Numbered from the stretch's first letter, positions 42,099-51,991 are shown. The stretch is 64,000 nucleotides of DNA from JAGPCK01 sp964535575 (GCA_964535575.1 CAZHTC010000003.1:124001-188000), one strand, 5' to 3'. A program made the numbers and translations. Notes: generated by a model not told the origin, from the letters alone.

Positions 42099-44021
42099 AT
42101 GAAACAAAAAGCGTGGTTGTTGTTGTGGTTTATTCCATTGGCCATTAGGGCTCAGGTGGGGCAACAACTCATTGAGCTCACAGAAACCGAATCCAAACAA
42201 TTGGTCTATACAACCGCTTACAAAACCAATGCGGCCTCCCAAAATTACGATGTGCACTATTACCGCCTGCATGTTTACCTCGACCCCCGTGTATGGTATA
42301 TAAAAGGAAATATGGCTTTGCATTTCAGTACCGGTCAGAGTTCTTTTCAGCAACTGGAATTGGATTATGCCTTAGCCATGCTTATTGATTCGGTGCATTA
42401 CCACGGATCGGCCTGTACCTACACCCATGCAGGAGATGTGATTACCATCACTCTTCCGACTGCGTTAAATAAGGGAATTAACGACTCGGTGCAGGTTTTT
42501 TTCAGGGGAATTCCGGCCAACACAGGTCTGGGTTCGTTTTCGGCTGCCCCGCATAGCAGTGGTGACGTGATATGGACTTTGTCGCAACCCTATGGTTCAC
42601 GAGAGTGGTGGCCGAATAAAATGACATTAGACGACAAAGCCGATTCACTTGATGTGTACATTACCTCTCCTCAACAATACCGCGGTGCTTCTAACGGACT
42701 GTTGGTGATGGATACGGTTGTCGACACCCTGCGTACAGTACACTGGAGACACCGTTACCCCATTGCGGCATATCTTATTGCAGTAGCAGCAAGTAATTAT
42801 GCCGTGTACCGCGATTATTGGGTGCACAATAACGACAGTCTGGAAATTCTCAATTATGTGTACCCGCATTCGCTAGCCCAGGCACAGCAGCAAACGCCTT
42901 ATACAGCTACCTGCATGGAGTTATACAATAACCTGTTTGAGGACTATCCTTTCCGAAAGGAGAAATACGGACATGCACAGTTTGGCCGCGGGGGTGGAAT
43001 GGAACATCAAACCATGAGTTTTATGGGTGGTTTTGGCGAAGACCTTATTGCTCATGAACTCGCCCATCAGTGGTTTGGAGATAAACTAACCTGCGGCTCA
43101 TGGCGCGATATATGGCTAAACGAAGGTTTTGCTACTTACCTTACCGGGCTCACGTATGAAAATCTGAAACACGATTCTTTATGGATGAAATGGAAACGTA
43201 CCGTGATAGACAATGTGTGCAGTCAGACGTATGGTTCGGTTTATCCCGATGATACCACTGCTCCGTTTGTGTTATTCGATAGCAGGCTCACTTATAACAA
43301 AGGCGCTTTTGTGTTGCATATGCTCCGGCAAAATATGGGCGATGCCGATTTTTTTGCAGGAGTAAAAAATTATTTGAAAGACACAGTAATGGCTTATGGC
43401 TTCAGCTCAACGGCCAGGTTCAAACAGCATTTGGAGCAGGCAGGTGGTAAAACCCTCACTGCTTTTTTCGATCAGTGGTATTATAAGGAAGGTTACCCTT
43501 CCTACACAACTACGTGGCTGCAAGGTGATGATAAAGTTTACCTAAAGGTAAATCAGGTAACCTCGCATCCATCGGTATCCTTTTTTACCGCTCCGTTGCA
43601 ATATTTGCTAATTGGTGCAAATGATACAATGTTGGTTACCGCACAATCCACTGAAAATAATCAGGTATTTGTGTTTACGGTACCTTTTGTAGTGGATACA
43701 GTGGTATTTGACCCGAAGCTTAATCTGCTGTCGAAAGGAAATAAAGTTATAAGCAAAAAAGCGTTAACAGCACTGGCCGGTGGTATCATGATTTATCCCA
43801 ATCCGGCCAGGGAAACGGTACGGATTGTATTTAGAAATGCACGTTTAAAGGAACCCCTGCTGGAAATTATTGATGCCACAGGAAAACAAGTGATGACCAT
43901 GCAGCTTGGCAATACCCCGTTGGTATATGACCTGGATGTACGCAACCTGGCAGCAGGCTATTATACTTTGCGGGTAAGGGCTAATGGCGAAGAACAATTG
44001 CTGCCACTGGTTAAACAATAG
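42099..44021 (+). CDS. secreted M1-family aminopeptidase with T9SS sorting domain
   Basis: A 640-residue zinc metallopeptidase. The signal is MKQKAWLLLWFIPLAIRAQ. The active site is HELAH (H319, H323) with zinc-ligand E342 in NEGF, and the substrate-anchoring GAMEN-like motif is GGGMEHQTMSFMG about 20 residues upstream. A C-terminal T9SS sorting domain follows from about 570 (IMIYPNPARETVRIVF). It should remove N-terminal residues from peptides outside the cell or on its surface, a nutritional role. The ATG at 42099 is preferred to an in-frame TTG at 42081. Confidence 0.9.
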   Translation: MKQKAWLLLWFIPLAIRAQVGQQLIELTETESKQLVYTTAYKTNAASQNYDVHYYRLHVYLDPRVWYIKGNMALHFSTGQSSFQQLELDYALAMLIDSVHYHGSACTYTHAGDVITITLPTALNKGINDSVQVFFRGIPANTGLGSFSAAPHSSGDVIWTLSQPYGSREWWPNKMTLDDKADSLDVYITSPQQYRGASNGLLVMDTVVDTLRTVHWRHRYPIAAYLIAVAASNYAVYRDYWVHNNDSLEILNYVYPHSLAQAQQQTPYTATCMELYNNLFEDYPFRKEKYGHAQFGRGGGMEHQTMSFMGGFGEDLIAHELAHQWFGDKLTCGSWRDIWLNEGFATYLTGLTYENLKHDSLWMKWKRTVIDNVCSQTYGSVYPDDTTAPFVLFDSRLTYNKGAFVLHMLRQNMGDADFFAGVKNYLKDTVMAYGFSSTARFKQHLEQAGGKTLTAFFDQWYYKEGYPSYTTTWLQGDDKVYLKVNQVTSHPSVSFFTAPLQYLLIGANDTMLVTAQSTENNQVFVFTVPFVVDTVVFDPKLNLLSKGNKVISKKALTALAGGIMIYPNPARETVRIVFRNARLKEPLLEIIDATGKQVMTMQLGNTPLVYDLDVRNLAAGYYTLRVRANGEEQLLPLVKQ

Positions 44022-44130
44022 TTTTTCTGTTCATCTATTCAGAAGTTATTCCTTGCATAAAAATTATTTATCTTTGAGGTGGGGTGTTATGAAACGGGGA
44101 TTTAAAACTGCAACGCACAATACCACTTGA

Positions 44131-45558
44131 ATGAAAATATTACTTACTACTTGTATCGTTTGCCTGACATCATTTTTTGTACATGCCCAACTGCAGGTTT
44201 TTCATGAAGACGGCAAATACGTGTACGGCCTGAAGGACAATAATGGAAAAGTGGTTGTTGAGCCCAAGTACGATTACCACGAGTTTATCGGAGATGGATT
44301 GATAAAATTAAGATATGAATACAACTGGACTCTGTTTGACAGTACCGGAAAAGAAATCAATCAGTACGACAAAATTTATGATTTTGAGTACGTCAGTGAT
44401 CTGGGCTGTGAATGCGCACGTGTAGATAAAAACAATAAATCGGGGTATATAGATAAATCTGGTAAGGAAATAATAAAACCGATTTATACTATAGGGTATT
44501 TTTCCGAGGGACTTGCGGTTGTGAGTGCAGTTCATCATTTCGGGTACATCAATATCCATGGTAAACTTGTTATTGACACAATTCTTAATTACATGATGGT
44601 AGGTAATTTTAAGAATGGAATGGCGGAGGTTTTTGTGTTTGGTGTTCTATGGGATTCCAATGGTAATATTTTATCAGATGAAGCTAAAATATTCGGGTAT
44701 ATTGACCGGACAGGAAAAGAAGTAGTGCCTGTGAAATATCAATCCGCTCAGGGCTACTTTAAAGATGCCGGAGACAGGTTATACATTAATGCAGGCGGGT
44801 TGCAACAGGTCTATGCCGGCTTTAAGCCTGCACAGCAGTCAGTATCTTCTTTCCGAGACGAAAACAATAAGTATGGCTTCAGGAAACAACAATTTCAGGA
44901 ACAATATGGAATGTATAAAATCACTGATACTATTGTGATCGCTGCAAAATATGATGCAGTAGAACAGAAGGTATATGATGATTTGGGAAATGAACTATTG
45001 AAGAGCGGATATTTTTTGGTGGACATCTCAGGGAAAAAAGGACTGGTTGATTCGTTGGGTAAAGAAATCACTCCTGCCAAATATGAATGGATTGATTACG
45101 GTGCCTGTGGAAATGATTATGTAAAAGTAAAACTTAACGGCAAAACAGGTTTGATTGATCAATCGGGTAAAGAGGTGATTTTGCCTGCCTATTTTGATGT
45201 GGGGATATTTTCTGAAGGGCTTGCGTGGGTGCAGCCGGAACAAGGAGGTCATTTCGCATACGTTGACATAAAAGCCAAATTAGTTATCGACACCATTTTA
45301 AATTATGCCAGTGTACATAACTTTTCTGACGGTTTGGCCATGGTTGAAAAAAGCGGCTTTACGGATGTAAATGGCAACTCATATTCTTTATTCGGGTATA
45401 TTGATAAAACAGGAAAAGAAGTAATTCCATTAAAATATACTTCGGCAGAAGATTTTAAAAACGGGAAAGCCAAAGTCCGGCTATTGGTAGTGGAAGGAAA
45501 GAGTGGAGAACCACCCATTGAAATGTACATAGGCAAAAATGGGGAAGAAGTAAAATGA
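44131..45558 (+). CDS. exported WG-repeat protein
   Basis: A 475-residue protein with a signal peptide (MKILLTTCIVCLTSFFVHAQ) and many WG (KWG-type) repeats of about 35-50 residues, recurring as FGYIDKTGKEVIPLKYTSA, SGYIDKSGKEIIKPIYT, GLVDSLGKEITPAKYEW and GLIDQSGKEVILPAYF. WG-repeat proteins form beta-solenoid-like scaffolds of unknown function, common in Bacteroidota. No lipobox or sorting domain. It is followed by about 590 bases of repeated non-coding DNA. Confidence 0.85.
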   Translation: MKILLTTCIVCLTSFFVHAQLQVFHEDGKYVYGLKDNNGKVVVEPKYDYHEFIGDGLIKLRYEYNWTLFDSTGKEINQYDKIYDFEYVSDLGCECARVDKNNKSGYIDKSGKEIIKPIYTIGYFSEGLAVVSAVHHFGYINIHGKLVIDTILNYMMVGNFKNGMAEVFVFGVLWDSNGNILSDEAKIFGYIDRTGKEVVPVKYQSAQGYFKDAGDRLYINAGGLQQVYAGFKPAQQSVSSFRDENNKYGFRKQQFQEQYGMYKITDTIVIAAKYDAVEQKVYDDLGNELLKSGYFLVDISGKKGLVDSLGKEITPAKYEWIDYGACGNDYVKVKLNGKTGLIDQSGKEVILPAYFDVGIFSEGLAWVQPEQGGHFAYVDIKAKLVIDTILNYASVHNFSDGLAMVEKSGFTDVNGNSYSLFGYIDKTGKEVIPLKYTSAEDFKNGKAKVRLLVVEGKSGEPPIEMYIGKNGEEVK

Positions 45559-46144
45559 CACAGGAGGGCATTCTCCCTGTTATACTGAGTTTATTCGCTT
45601 TGTTGGAGGCACTGCACATCACAAACACATGCTGAAAATGATCCCGTACGTACGGGAGAAGCAGTTTCTCCAAAGGAGAGCAGATGGTTTCAAACAAGGA
45701 GATCGCCACGCCATGAGTACATGGCTCGCGATGACGGTGTGTTTGGTGTTAAAAAAGAAGCGTCACTGCGAGGCACGAAGCAGTCTCCAAAGGTGAGCAG
45801 TGGTTTCAAACAAGGAGGTTGCTTCGTCATGAGTACATTCCTCGCAAAGACGGTGTGTTTTATATTTCGCAGTCCCCCAAAGAAGAGCACATGGTTTCAA
45901 ACAAGGAGATCGCCACGCCATGAGTACATGGCTCCCCGAATAAGTCGGGGCACGCGCGATGACGGTGTGTTTTGAGTTTCGTTGTTAAAAAAGGAATCGT
46001 CACTGCGAGGTACGTGGTACATCCCGTCAGTACGGGGAAGCAGTCTCCCAAACATAGCAGGTTATCACAAATGGGAGAAGTTATATCGTTTTGAAACTAA
46101 AAATTAACCTGTAACTTTGATTAAACGAAAAGCAGCCCGCTGCT
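45559..46144. other. 586-base non-coding region with repeated inverted-repeat elements
   Basis: Contains the repeat cluster listed separately (45639-46080). Short open frames here on both strands are inside the repeats and not real genes. No promoter or RNA gene stands out except possibly the upstream region of the lipoprotein gene at 46145. Confidence 0.75.
45639..46080. repeat. four-copy cluster of REP/MITE-like inverted-repeat elements
   Basis: Four related units, about 80-100 bases each, at about 45639-45745, 45761-45852, 45865-45964 and 45999-46079. The complete unit (45761-45852) has a left arm CGTCACTGCGAGGC followed by ACGAAGCAGTCTCC, a middle GGTTTCAAACAAGG, and a right arm that is roughly the reverse complement (GGAGGTTGCTTCGT ... 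CTCGCAAAGACG). Units 1 and 3 have GATCGCCACGCCATGAG in the right arm; unit 4 has lost its right arm. This resembles widely scattered palindromic repeats of bacterial genomes. No coding capacity. Confidence 0.8.
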
Positions 46145-46666
46145 ATGAGCCAAATAAAACCCCTTTTACTCCTTACCGCAATTAGCTGCCTTAGCCTGCA
46201 TTGCCGGCACGAGAGTGAATTGGATAAACTGCCCCCTGCTACCATGGTGGGAGCCCAAACCATAGGCTGCCTGATGAATGGCCATGCATGGCCAAGCGAG
46301 AGTGTTGATTTTTTGGGAAGCGGGTATGCAAAAGGAATTTTTGAAATAGACTGTGCAGTGTTATATCCGGGAACAGCCGCCACAAAAACCGGAGTTTACA
46401 TGCGGGTTGAATATAAAATATTCGGGCCCGGGTATTATGTCATCCCGTTTGACGGAGGAGGAATGAATGATGAGTTTAAGGCCTTGTATAGAGATGTTCC
46501 ATACGACTCTTATTTTACTCAAGGAGGGTATGCCATTCTTAATATTACCCGGCTTGATACCATTAACCATTATATGGCCGGAACCTTTGAGTACAATGTT
46601 TATGCCTTTACCAAAACAGATTTGTTGAGAGTAACCAATGGCCGTTTTGATTATAAGTACAATTAA
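46145..46666 (+). CDS. probable lipoprotein of unknown function
   Basis: A 173-residue exported protein; the signal (MSQIKPLLLLTAISCLSLHC) holds two cysteines, AISC at 15 and SLHC at 20, either of which could be lipidated. LDKLPPATMVGAQTIGCLMNGHAWP and the C-terminal MAGTFEYNVYAFTKTDLLRVTNGRFDYKYN match a layout I recall from Bacteroidota DUF6252-like lipoproteins. The middle is beta-rich. It lies after the repeat cluster and converges with the phosphorylase gene, 25 bases away. Function unknown. Confidence 0.65.
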   Translation: MSQIKPLLLLTAISCLSLHCRHESELDKLPPATMVGAQTIGCLMNGHAWPSESVDFLGSGYAKGIFEIDCAVLYPGTAATKTGVYMRVEYKIFGPGYYVIPFDGGGMNDEFKALYRDVPYDSYFTQGGYAILNITRLDTINHYMAGTFEYNVYAFTKTDLLRVTNGRFDYKYN

Positions 46667-46691
46667 TTTGTACCAATCAATTCCTCATTTC

Positions 46692-47504
46692 CTACAGCGA
46701 GCGAATCAGTTCTTTAATGATGAGGGTCATATTGGGTTCGGCTTTTTTAGCCGCGTTTATCACATCTTCCAGGCTCACTACTTTTACCATTTCCGGTATG
46801 CCCATATCGGTAATAACGGAAATAGCAAAACACGGAATGCCCATATGTCGGGCAACAATAATCTCGGGTACTGTTGACATGCCTACCACATCGGCACCAA
46901 TGGTACGTATGTACCGATACTCGGCTTTGGTTTCGAGGGTGGGACCCTGTACGGCAGCATACACTCCCTGGTGGCAACTTATTTTGTTTGCTTTGGCTAT
47001 TTCAAGGGCTTTATCAATAAGTTTAGCATCGTAGGGTGCACTCATATCCGGAAAACGTGGTCCCAGTTCTTCCACATTTCTTCCTCTTAAGGGATGTTCA
47101 GGAAGTAAATTAATATGGTCATTCAGCACCATCAGGTCGGTTACCTTATAATCGGGATTTAAGCCCCCGCAGGCATTGGAAACAAATAGTTTTTCTATTC
47201 CCAGACTTTTCATTACGCGTACAGGGAAAGTAATCTCCTTCATATTATAACCTTCATAATAATGAAAGCGCCCCTGCATGGCAATAATATTTTTTCCGCC
47301 CAGTTTGCCAAATATCAGTTTACCCGCATGGCTTTCAACCGTAGAAACCGGAAAATTAGGAATGCCGCGGTAGTTAAGTGTATGAGTGATTTCTATTTCA
47401 TCTACCAGTCCGCCTAAGCCGGTGCCCAGTATAATTCCAAATTGGGGTTGCAGGTCTACACGTGCTTTAATAAAATCAGTGGTCTCTTTTATTTGATCTA
47501 ACAT
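46692..47504 (-). CDS. punA: purine-nucleoside phosphorylase
   Basis: A 270-residue trimeric-type PNP. Blocks: FGIILGTGLGGLVDEIE, PVSTVESHAGKLIFGKL, MQGRFHYYEGYNM, LFVSNACGGLNP, VYAAVQGPTLETKAEYR and GADVVGMSTVPEIIVARHMGIPCFAISVITD. It splits inosine and guanosine with phosphate for purine salvage in the cytosol. The 5' end overlaps lpxK by 29 bases on the same strand, so it is the second gene of a two-gene operon after lpxK. Confidence 0.94.
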   Translation of the reverse strand: MLDQIKETTDFIKARVDLQPQFGIILGTGLGGLVDEIEITHTLNYRGIPNFPVSTVESHAGKLIFGKLGGKNIIAMQGRFHYYEGYNMKEITFPVRVMKSLGIEKLFVSNACGGLNPDYKVTDLMVLNDHINLLPEHPLRGRNVEELGPRFPDMSAPYDAKLIDKALEIAKANKISCHQGVYAAVQGPTLETKAEYRYIRTIGADVVGMSTVPEIIVARHMGIPCFAISVITDMGIPEMVKVVSLEDVINAAKKAEPNMTLIIKELIRSL

Positions 47505-48528
47505 ATTTTTTTATCTGTTCGTTAAAAATGGTTTCTTTATCCAGAAACCGAATGGAAATGGGGATATAATACAAAGGTAAGTTTTTTACATAGGGTTGCA
47601 GTGCTTTAGCCCTAAGCCTCATGGAATCCTTTTCGGTGGTGAGAATAAATTTTTCTTTTCCGGGCATGGCATCCAGTTTTTTTCTGATAAGTTCTATATC
47701 GTATTTACTAAACGCATGATGATCGCTGAATCCGTAATGCATTACCTCTTTAAATTGAGTTTTGCATTCCCTGATCAACGATTGTGGATTAGCAATACCG
47801 GTTACTACCAGGCACGAAGCATCGGCCGAGGGTAACATCATCGGGGTGGAGTAAAGCGGAGTTAATTTGCCGTACTCAATGGCAGTAAAATAAACTTGCT
47901 GATGTGGCAGTGGCTGCAATTGCGCTATGATGGTTGCTTTGCCTGCCTCGTCCAATTCTTTCGGACATTTGCTTACAATAAGTATATCGGCCCGTTTGGC
48001 ACCGCTCACCGGCTCACGCAAATTGCCGGCAGGCAATAAAAAATCATTTACATACAAGTTGCCATACGATGTGATAAGTATTGTTAAACCTGCCTGCACA
48101 TACCGGTGCTGAAAGGCATCATCCAGTAAAATAACCTCGGTGTTTTTTTCGGCAATTAAATGCGTAATGCCCAACACCCGGTCCTTATCAACCGCCACAG
48201 CAATATCCTGAAATTTTTTACTGAATTGCAGTGGCTCGTCACCAATATCACCGGCCTCGCTATCGGAGGTTGCCAGTTGAAATCCTTTTGTTTTTCGCTT
48301 ATACCCCCGGCTCAGGGTTCCAGTTTTAAATTCATCTTTCAGCAAAGAAATCAGGTATTCGATATGCGGACTTTTACCTTCACCGCCCACCCGCAGATTT
48401 CCCACACAAATTACAGGAGTGTCGAACGATACAGATTTGAGGACACGTAAGTCAAAAAGTTTATTACGTAAAAACACCACTGTACCATACAGCCACGAAA
48501 ACGGAAATAACAACCAGCGCCAATTCAT
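47476..48528 (-). CDS. lpxK: tetraacyldisaccharide 4'-kinase
   Basis: A 350-residue LpxK. The phosphate-binding loop is GGEGKSPH (about residues 48-55; the family usually has GGTGKTP), preceded by TPVICVGNLRVGG; DDAFQHRYV (family DDGFQH) lies near 140. An N-terminal hydrophobic stretch (about 5-20) anchors it to the inner membrane. It phosphorylates the lipid A precursor at the 4' position, supporting a lipid-A-bearing outer membrane. A TAATTTAG box lies 12 bases upstream. It is divergent from the Nif3-like gene with 31 bases between starts. Confidence 0.93.
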   Translation of the reverse strand: MNWRWLLFPFSWLYGTVVFLRNKLFDLRVLKSVSFDTPVICVGNLRVGGEGKSPHIEYLISLLKDEFKTGTLSRGYKRKTKGFQLATSDSEAGDIGDEPLQFSKKFQDIAVAVDKDRVLGITHLIAEKNTEVILLDDAFQHRYVQAGLTILITSYGNLYVNDFLLPAGNLREPVSGAKRADILIVSKCPKELDEAGKATIIAQLQPLPHQQVYFTAIEYGKLTPLYSTPMMLPSADASCLVVTGIANPQSLIRECKTQFKEVMHYGFSDHHAFSKYDIELIRKKLDAMPGKEKFILTTEKDSMRLRAKALQPYVKNLPLYYIPISIRFLDKETIFNEQIKKYVRSNKRDH

Positions 48529-48559
48529 CTTATATTGCGGCTAAATTACAGCGATCGTT

Positions 48560-49657
48560 ATGAAAATAAAAACGGTAACCGATGCACTCGAGTTTTTTGC
48601 TCCGCTTGCCTGGCAGGAATCGTATGATAATGCAGGGCTTATCACCGGGAATAAAGAATGGGAACTTACGGGGGCACTGCTTTGCCTCGACTCAACCGAG
48701 GCGGTGGTGGATGAAGCCATTGCCAAAAAATGCAACCTCATTGTGGCGCACCATCCCATTGTATTTTCCGGATTAAAAAAGTTGAGCAACAACTCCTATA
48801 TCGAGCGCACACTTATTAAAGCCATTAAAAACGATATTGCCATTTATGCCATGCACACTAATCTGGATAATGTATATGAAGGGGTAAACCGCAAAATGGC
48901 TGAAAAAATAGGTTTGGTAAATCTCTCGGTACTATTGCCCAAAGGCGGTACATTAAAAAAACTGGTTACTTTTTGTCCGGCAGCTCAGGCCGAAGCCGTA
49001 CGTAAGGCTTTATGCGATGCCGGTGCCGGTACCATTGGAAATTACGACCAATGCAGTTTTAATTTGGAAGGTATGGGAACTTTCAGAGCAGGAGCGGGAA
49101 GTAACCCTTTTATTGGAACCATTGGAGAACTGCACAAAGAACCTGAAACACGTATAGAGGTTATTTTTCCATCACCACTTCAAAGCAGTGTATTGAAAGC
49201 ACTTCACGCTGCCCATCCTTATGAGGAAGTGGCCTATGATATTTATGCGCTCGAAAACACCAACCCAATGGTGGGGGCAGGAATGGTAGGCGAACTGGAA
49301 CAGGCGCTTGAGGAGGACGAGTTTCTAAAACAGCTCAAGAAAAACCTTAATCTGTCGTGTATCCGGCATACTTCGTTAAACGGCCAGAAAGTGAAGCGGG
49401 TAGCAGTTTGTGGAGGGGCAGGTAGTTTTTTATTGAATCAGGCTATTGGAGCGGAAGCCCAGTTTTTTATCACAGCCGATTTTAAATACCATCAATTCTT
49501 TGATGCTGATAACAAGATAGTTATTGCGGATGTGGGACACTATGAAAGTGAAATATACACCGTAGAACTTCTGGCTCAACTTATTCAGAAAAAAATACCT
49601 ACTTTTGTACCCGTTTTTTCCGAAACGAATACGAATCCTGTAAATTACTATTGCTGA
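48560..49657 (+). CDS. Nif3-like dinuclear metal-centre protein (YqfO type)
   Basis: A 365-residue Nif3/YbgI-family protein, longer than the 250-residue minimal form because of a central insertion (about 130-240, LVTFCPAAQAEAVRKALCDAGAGTIGNYDQCSF) that resembles a PII/CutA-like domain, as in YqfO. Metal ligands are visible: H64-H65 in IVAHHPIVFSG and the C-terminal GHYESE (about 326-331). The family forms hexameric rings; a GTP cyclohydrolase 1 type 2 label is often used but activity is uncertain. The zinc-ribbon coiled-coil gene follows after three bases. Confidence 0.88.
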   Translation: MKIKTVTDALEFFAPLAWQESYDNAGLITGNKEWELTGALLCLDSTEAVVDEAIAKKCNLIVAHHPIVFSGLKKLSNNSYIERTLIKAIKNDIAIYAMHTNLDNVYEGVNRKMAEKIGLVNLSVLLPKGGTLKKLVTFCPAAQAEAVRKALCDAGAGTIGNYDQCSFNLEGMGTFRAGAGSNPFIGTIGELHKEPETRIEVIFPSPLQSSVLKALHAAHPYEEVAYDIYALENTNPMVGAGMVGELEQALEEDEFLKQLKKNLNLSCIRHTSLNGQKVKRVAVCGGAGSFLLNQAIGAEAQFFITADFKYHQFFDADNKIVIADVGHYESEIYTVELLAQLIQKKIPTFVPVFSETNTNPVNYYC

Positions 49658-49660
49658 TAT

Positions 49661-50407
49661 ATGGAAGTAACTGTAGAACAAAAACTGAAAGCGCTGTACA
49701 ATCTTCAACGAATTGATACAGCCATCAATCAATTAAAATCGGTTAGAGGGGAACTCCCTATGGAAGTTTCTGATTTGGAAGATGAAATCGCCCGGTTAGA
49801 AACCCGCCTGCAGAAAATGAATGATGAGGTGAAGGAGTATCAGACTGAAATAAGCGATAATAAAATTCGCATTAAAGAGGCCCAAACTCAGATTAAAAAA
49901 TACGATGCTCAGTTGTCGAATGTAAAAAACAACCGCGAGTACGATGCACTCACCAAAGAAATGGAATTGCAGAATCTCGAGATTCAGGCTGCTGAAAAAC
50001 GCATTAAAGAATACAATTGGGAAATCGACCAGAAGTCGAAACTGATTGAAGTAGCCAAAGTGGAATTAGACGGACGCAAGCAGGATTTGGCCAACAAAAA
50101 TGCCGAGCTTGCCGTGATTGTAGAAGAGACTGAAAAAGAAGAAGCCGGATTGAATAAGGAACGCGAAAAGGCCGTAAAGGTAATTGAAGATCGTTTGCTG
50201 TTCTCCTACAATAAAATCCGCACCAATGTAAAAAACGGGATTGCCGTTGCCGGCATTATGCGTGACGCCTGTGGAGGTTGTTTCGCTAAAATCCCACCTC
50301 AGCGTCAGGCTGATATTCGTCAGCGTAAGAAGATCCTCGTATGCGAACATTGCGGCCGTATTTTAACCGATTCCGAGATGGCCAATCAGGAAGCAGTTAC
50401 TGCTTAA
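49661..50407 (+). CDS. coiled-coil protein with C-terminal C4 zinc ribbon (CT398-like)
   Basis: A 248-residue cytosolic protein: a long antiparallel coiled coil (residues about 10-185, heptads in DLEDEIARLETRLQKMNDEVKEYQTEISDNKIRIKEAQ) then a zinc ribbon with CGGC (about 204-207) and CEHC (about 228-231). This matches the CT398/DUF164-like family, found beside Nif3-like genes in many bacteria. A role with RNA polymerase or secretion factors has been suggested for relatives, but none is proven here. Operon with the Nif3-like gene, three bases apart. Confidence 0.85.
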   Translation: MEVTVEQKLKALYNLQRIDTAINQLKSVRGELPMEVSDLEDEIARLETRLQKMNDEVKEYQTEISDNKIRIKEAQTQIKKYDAQLSNVKNNREYDALTKEMELQNLEIQAAEKRIKEYNWEIDQKSKLIEVAKVELDGRKQDLANKNAELAVIVEETEKEEAGLNKEREKAVKVIEDRLLFSYNKIRTNVKNGIAVAGIMRDACGGCFAKIPPQRQADIRQRKKILVCEHCGRILTDSEMANQEAVTA

Positions 50408-50442
50408 GTAAATTGTTATTTCTTTCGCTTAACTTAGTGCCA

Positions 50443-51936
50443 ATGAAAAAGTTCTTTTCATTGGCATTTTTGTTTTTATTGCAGTCAGGCAATTTATTTG
50501 CCCACTACACCTTTACGCCTAATTTGGTAAAAGCACAACAGGCGGTTTTTGAATTCCGCTTGTATGATGCGTATCCGCTTATTGAGGCCGAACGAAAGGC
50601 CAACCCCGATAACCGTCTTATTGATTTGGTAGAAACCTATGCCGACTGCGCTAAACTTTCTATTGACGAAAACCGCACCGAATACAAAAACCTGTTATTG
50701 AAACGCGAAAAGCTGGAAGACAACGAGGCCGGACTTGATTCAAAATCGCCTTATGAGTTATTTGTAAAAGGAGAAATTGCGCTGCAATGGGCATTGGTTA
50801 AATTGAAATACCAGGATTATGTAAGTGCGGTGCTTGATGTGCGCTCGGCATACAACAGTTTAGATGATAATATGGCTTTGTTTCCCAAATTCAGTTACAA
50901 CTACAAAACCATGGGATCTCTGAAAACCATTATAGGCACCGTGCCCGATCAATACCATTGGGTAATACGAATAGTGGGGCTTGACGGAAGTATTGAAGAA
51001 GGAACCGGTTTATTGCAAAAATTTATCTCTGCCAACCTGAATGAAGCAGTTTATCCTTTGTTTCGCATGAATGCAAAAATGCAGATTGCCTATATCACTT
51101 ATTTTATTCTCAAAAATAAATCCGAGTGCTGGAAACAGGTAGATGAGCTCACAAAAGATTACAAGACCAATTTGTTTCATGCATGGAACCGGGCTGCTTT
51201 TGCCATGAAATGCGGACATACCGATGAGGCTATTGAAACCCTGCAGCACGCTCCCGATCAAAAAAAGTTTTACCGGTTTGATTACCTTACTTACCTGCTT
51301 GGGTTGGCTAAATTACATCGCTTAGATGCGGATGCCGATGTGTACCTGAAAAAATACGTGGCCGAATTTAAAGGAGAAAATTATTTAAAAGATGCCTGTT
51401 TTAAGTTGTATTGGTTTTACCTCATTCAGGGAAATGCCTCACAGGCTTCGGCATTTAAAAAAATGATTGCTACTACCGGAAAAGCTTATCTTGACGAAGA
51501 TAAACATGCACTTAAAGCAGCCGTTGAAGAGCAGGATATTACGTTACTGCGATGCAGGCTTTTATTTGATGGCGGCTATTACGACCGCGCACTTCAGGAA
51601 CTTAAAACAAAACGCTCTAAAGATTTCAGTTCACCTAAATTAAAAACCGAATTTGAGTATCGCTTTGCCCGCATTATGCACGAGAAGGGAGATTTTCAAA
51701 AGGCTATTCCCGTTTATCTGAATTGCATACTTATCGGAGAAAAACTGCCCTACTATTACGCAGCCAACTCGTGTCTGCAGCTGGGGTATATTTACGAGCA
51801 GCAACATGATTATCCCAAAGCGGTGTATTACTATAAAAAATGCATGACCTATTCTAACCACGAGTATAAAAACTCGCTGGCACAAAAAGCCAAAACAGGT
51901 TTGAAACGAATAGAAGAGCGGCAGAAAGGGAACTAA
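50443..51936 (+). CDS. exported TPR-repeat protein of unknown function
   Basis: A 497-residue protein with a signal peptide (MKKFFSLAFLFLLQSGNLFA). It starts at ATG 50443; the frame extends upstream into the preceding gene but without a signal. The rest is helical tetratricopeptide-like repeats, clearest at the C-terminus (AIPVYLNCILIGEKLPYYYAANSCLQLGYIYEQQHDYPKAVYYYKKCMTY). YKLLLKRE-type charged helices fill the middle. Likely a periplasmic scaffold. Related to no named system by neighbours. Confidence 0.7.
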   Translation: MKKFFSLAFLFLLQSGNLFAHYTFTPNLVKAQQAVFEFRLYDAYPLIEAERKANPDNRLIDLVETYADCAKLSIDENRTEYKNLLLKREKLEDNEAGLDSKSPYELFVKGEIALQWALVKLKYQDYVSAVLDVRSAYNSLDDNMALFPKFSYNYKTMGSLKTIIGTVPDQYHWVIRIVGLDGSIEEGTGLLQKFISANLNEAVYPLFRMNAKMQIAYITYFILKNKSECWKQVDELTKDYKTNLFHAWNRAAFAMKCGHTDEAIETLQHAPDQKKFYRFDYLTYLLGLAKLHRLDADADVYLKKYVAEFKGENYLKDACFKLYWFYLIQGNASQASAFKKMIATTGKAYLDEDKHALKAAVEEQDITLLRCRLLFDGGYYDRALQELKTKRSKDFSSPKLKTEFEYRFARIMHEKGDFQKAIPVYLNCILIGEKLPYYYAANSCLQLGYIYEQQHDYPKAVYYYKKCMTYSNHEYKNSLAQKAKTGLKRIEERQKGN

Positions 51937-51991
51937 AACCTGCGCTTTATCATTTTTTGTTTTTGGAAGAATACAGACCTTTGTCTCTGCA

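Noticed and set aside
45690..46051. Open frames on both strands inside the repeat cluster
   Set aside because: They follow the repeat units, overlap each other and have no start signals or protein features.
45639..46080. Repeat cluster as a CRISPR array
   Set aside because: Units are long imperfect palindromes without regular short repeats and unique equal-length spacers, and no cas gene is near.
50341..50442. Upstream extension of the TPR protein
   Set aside because: It overlaps the zinc-ribbon gene and would bury the signal peptide that starts at 50443.
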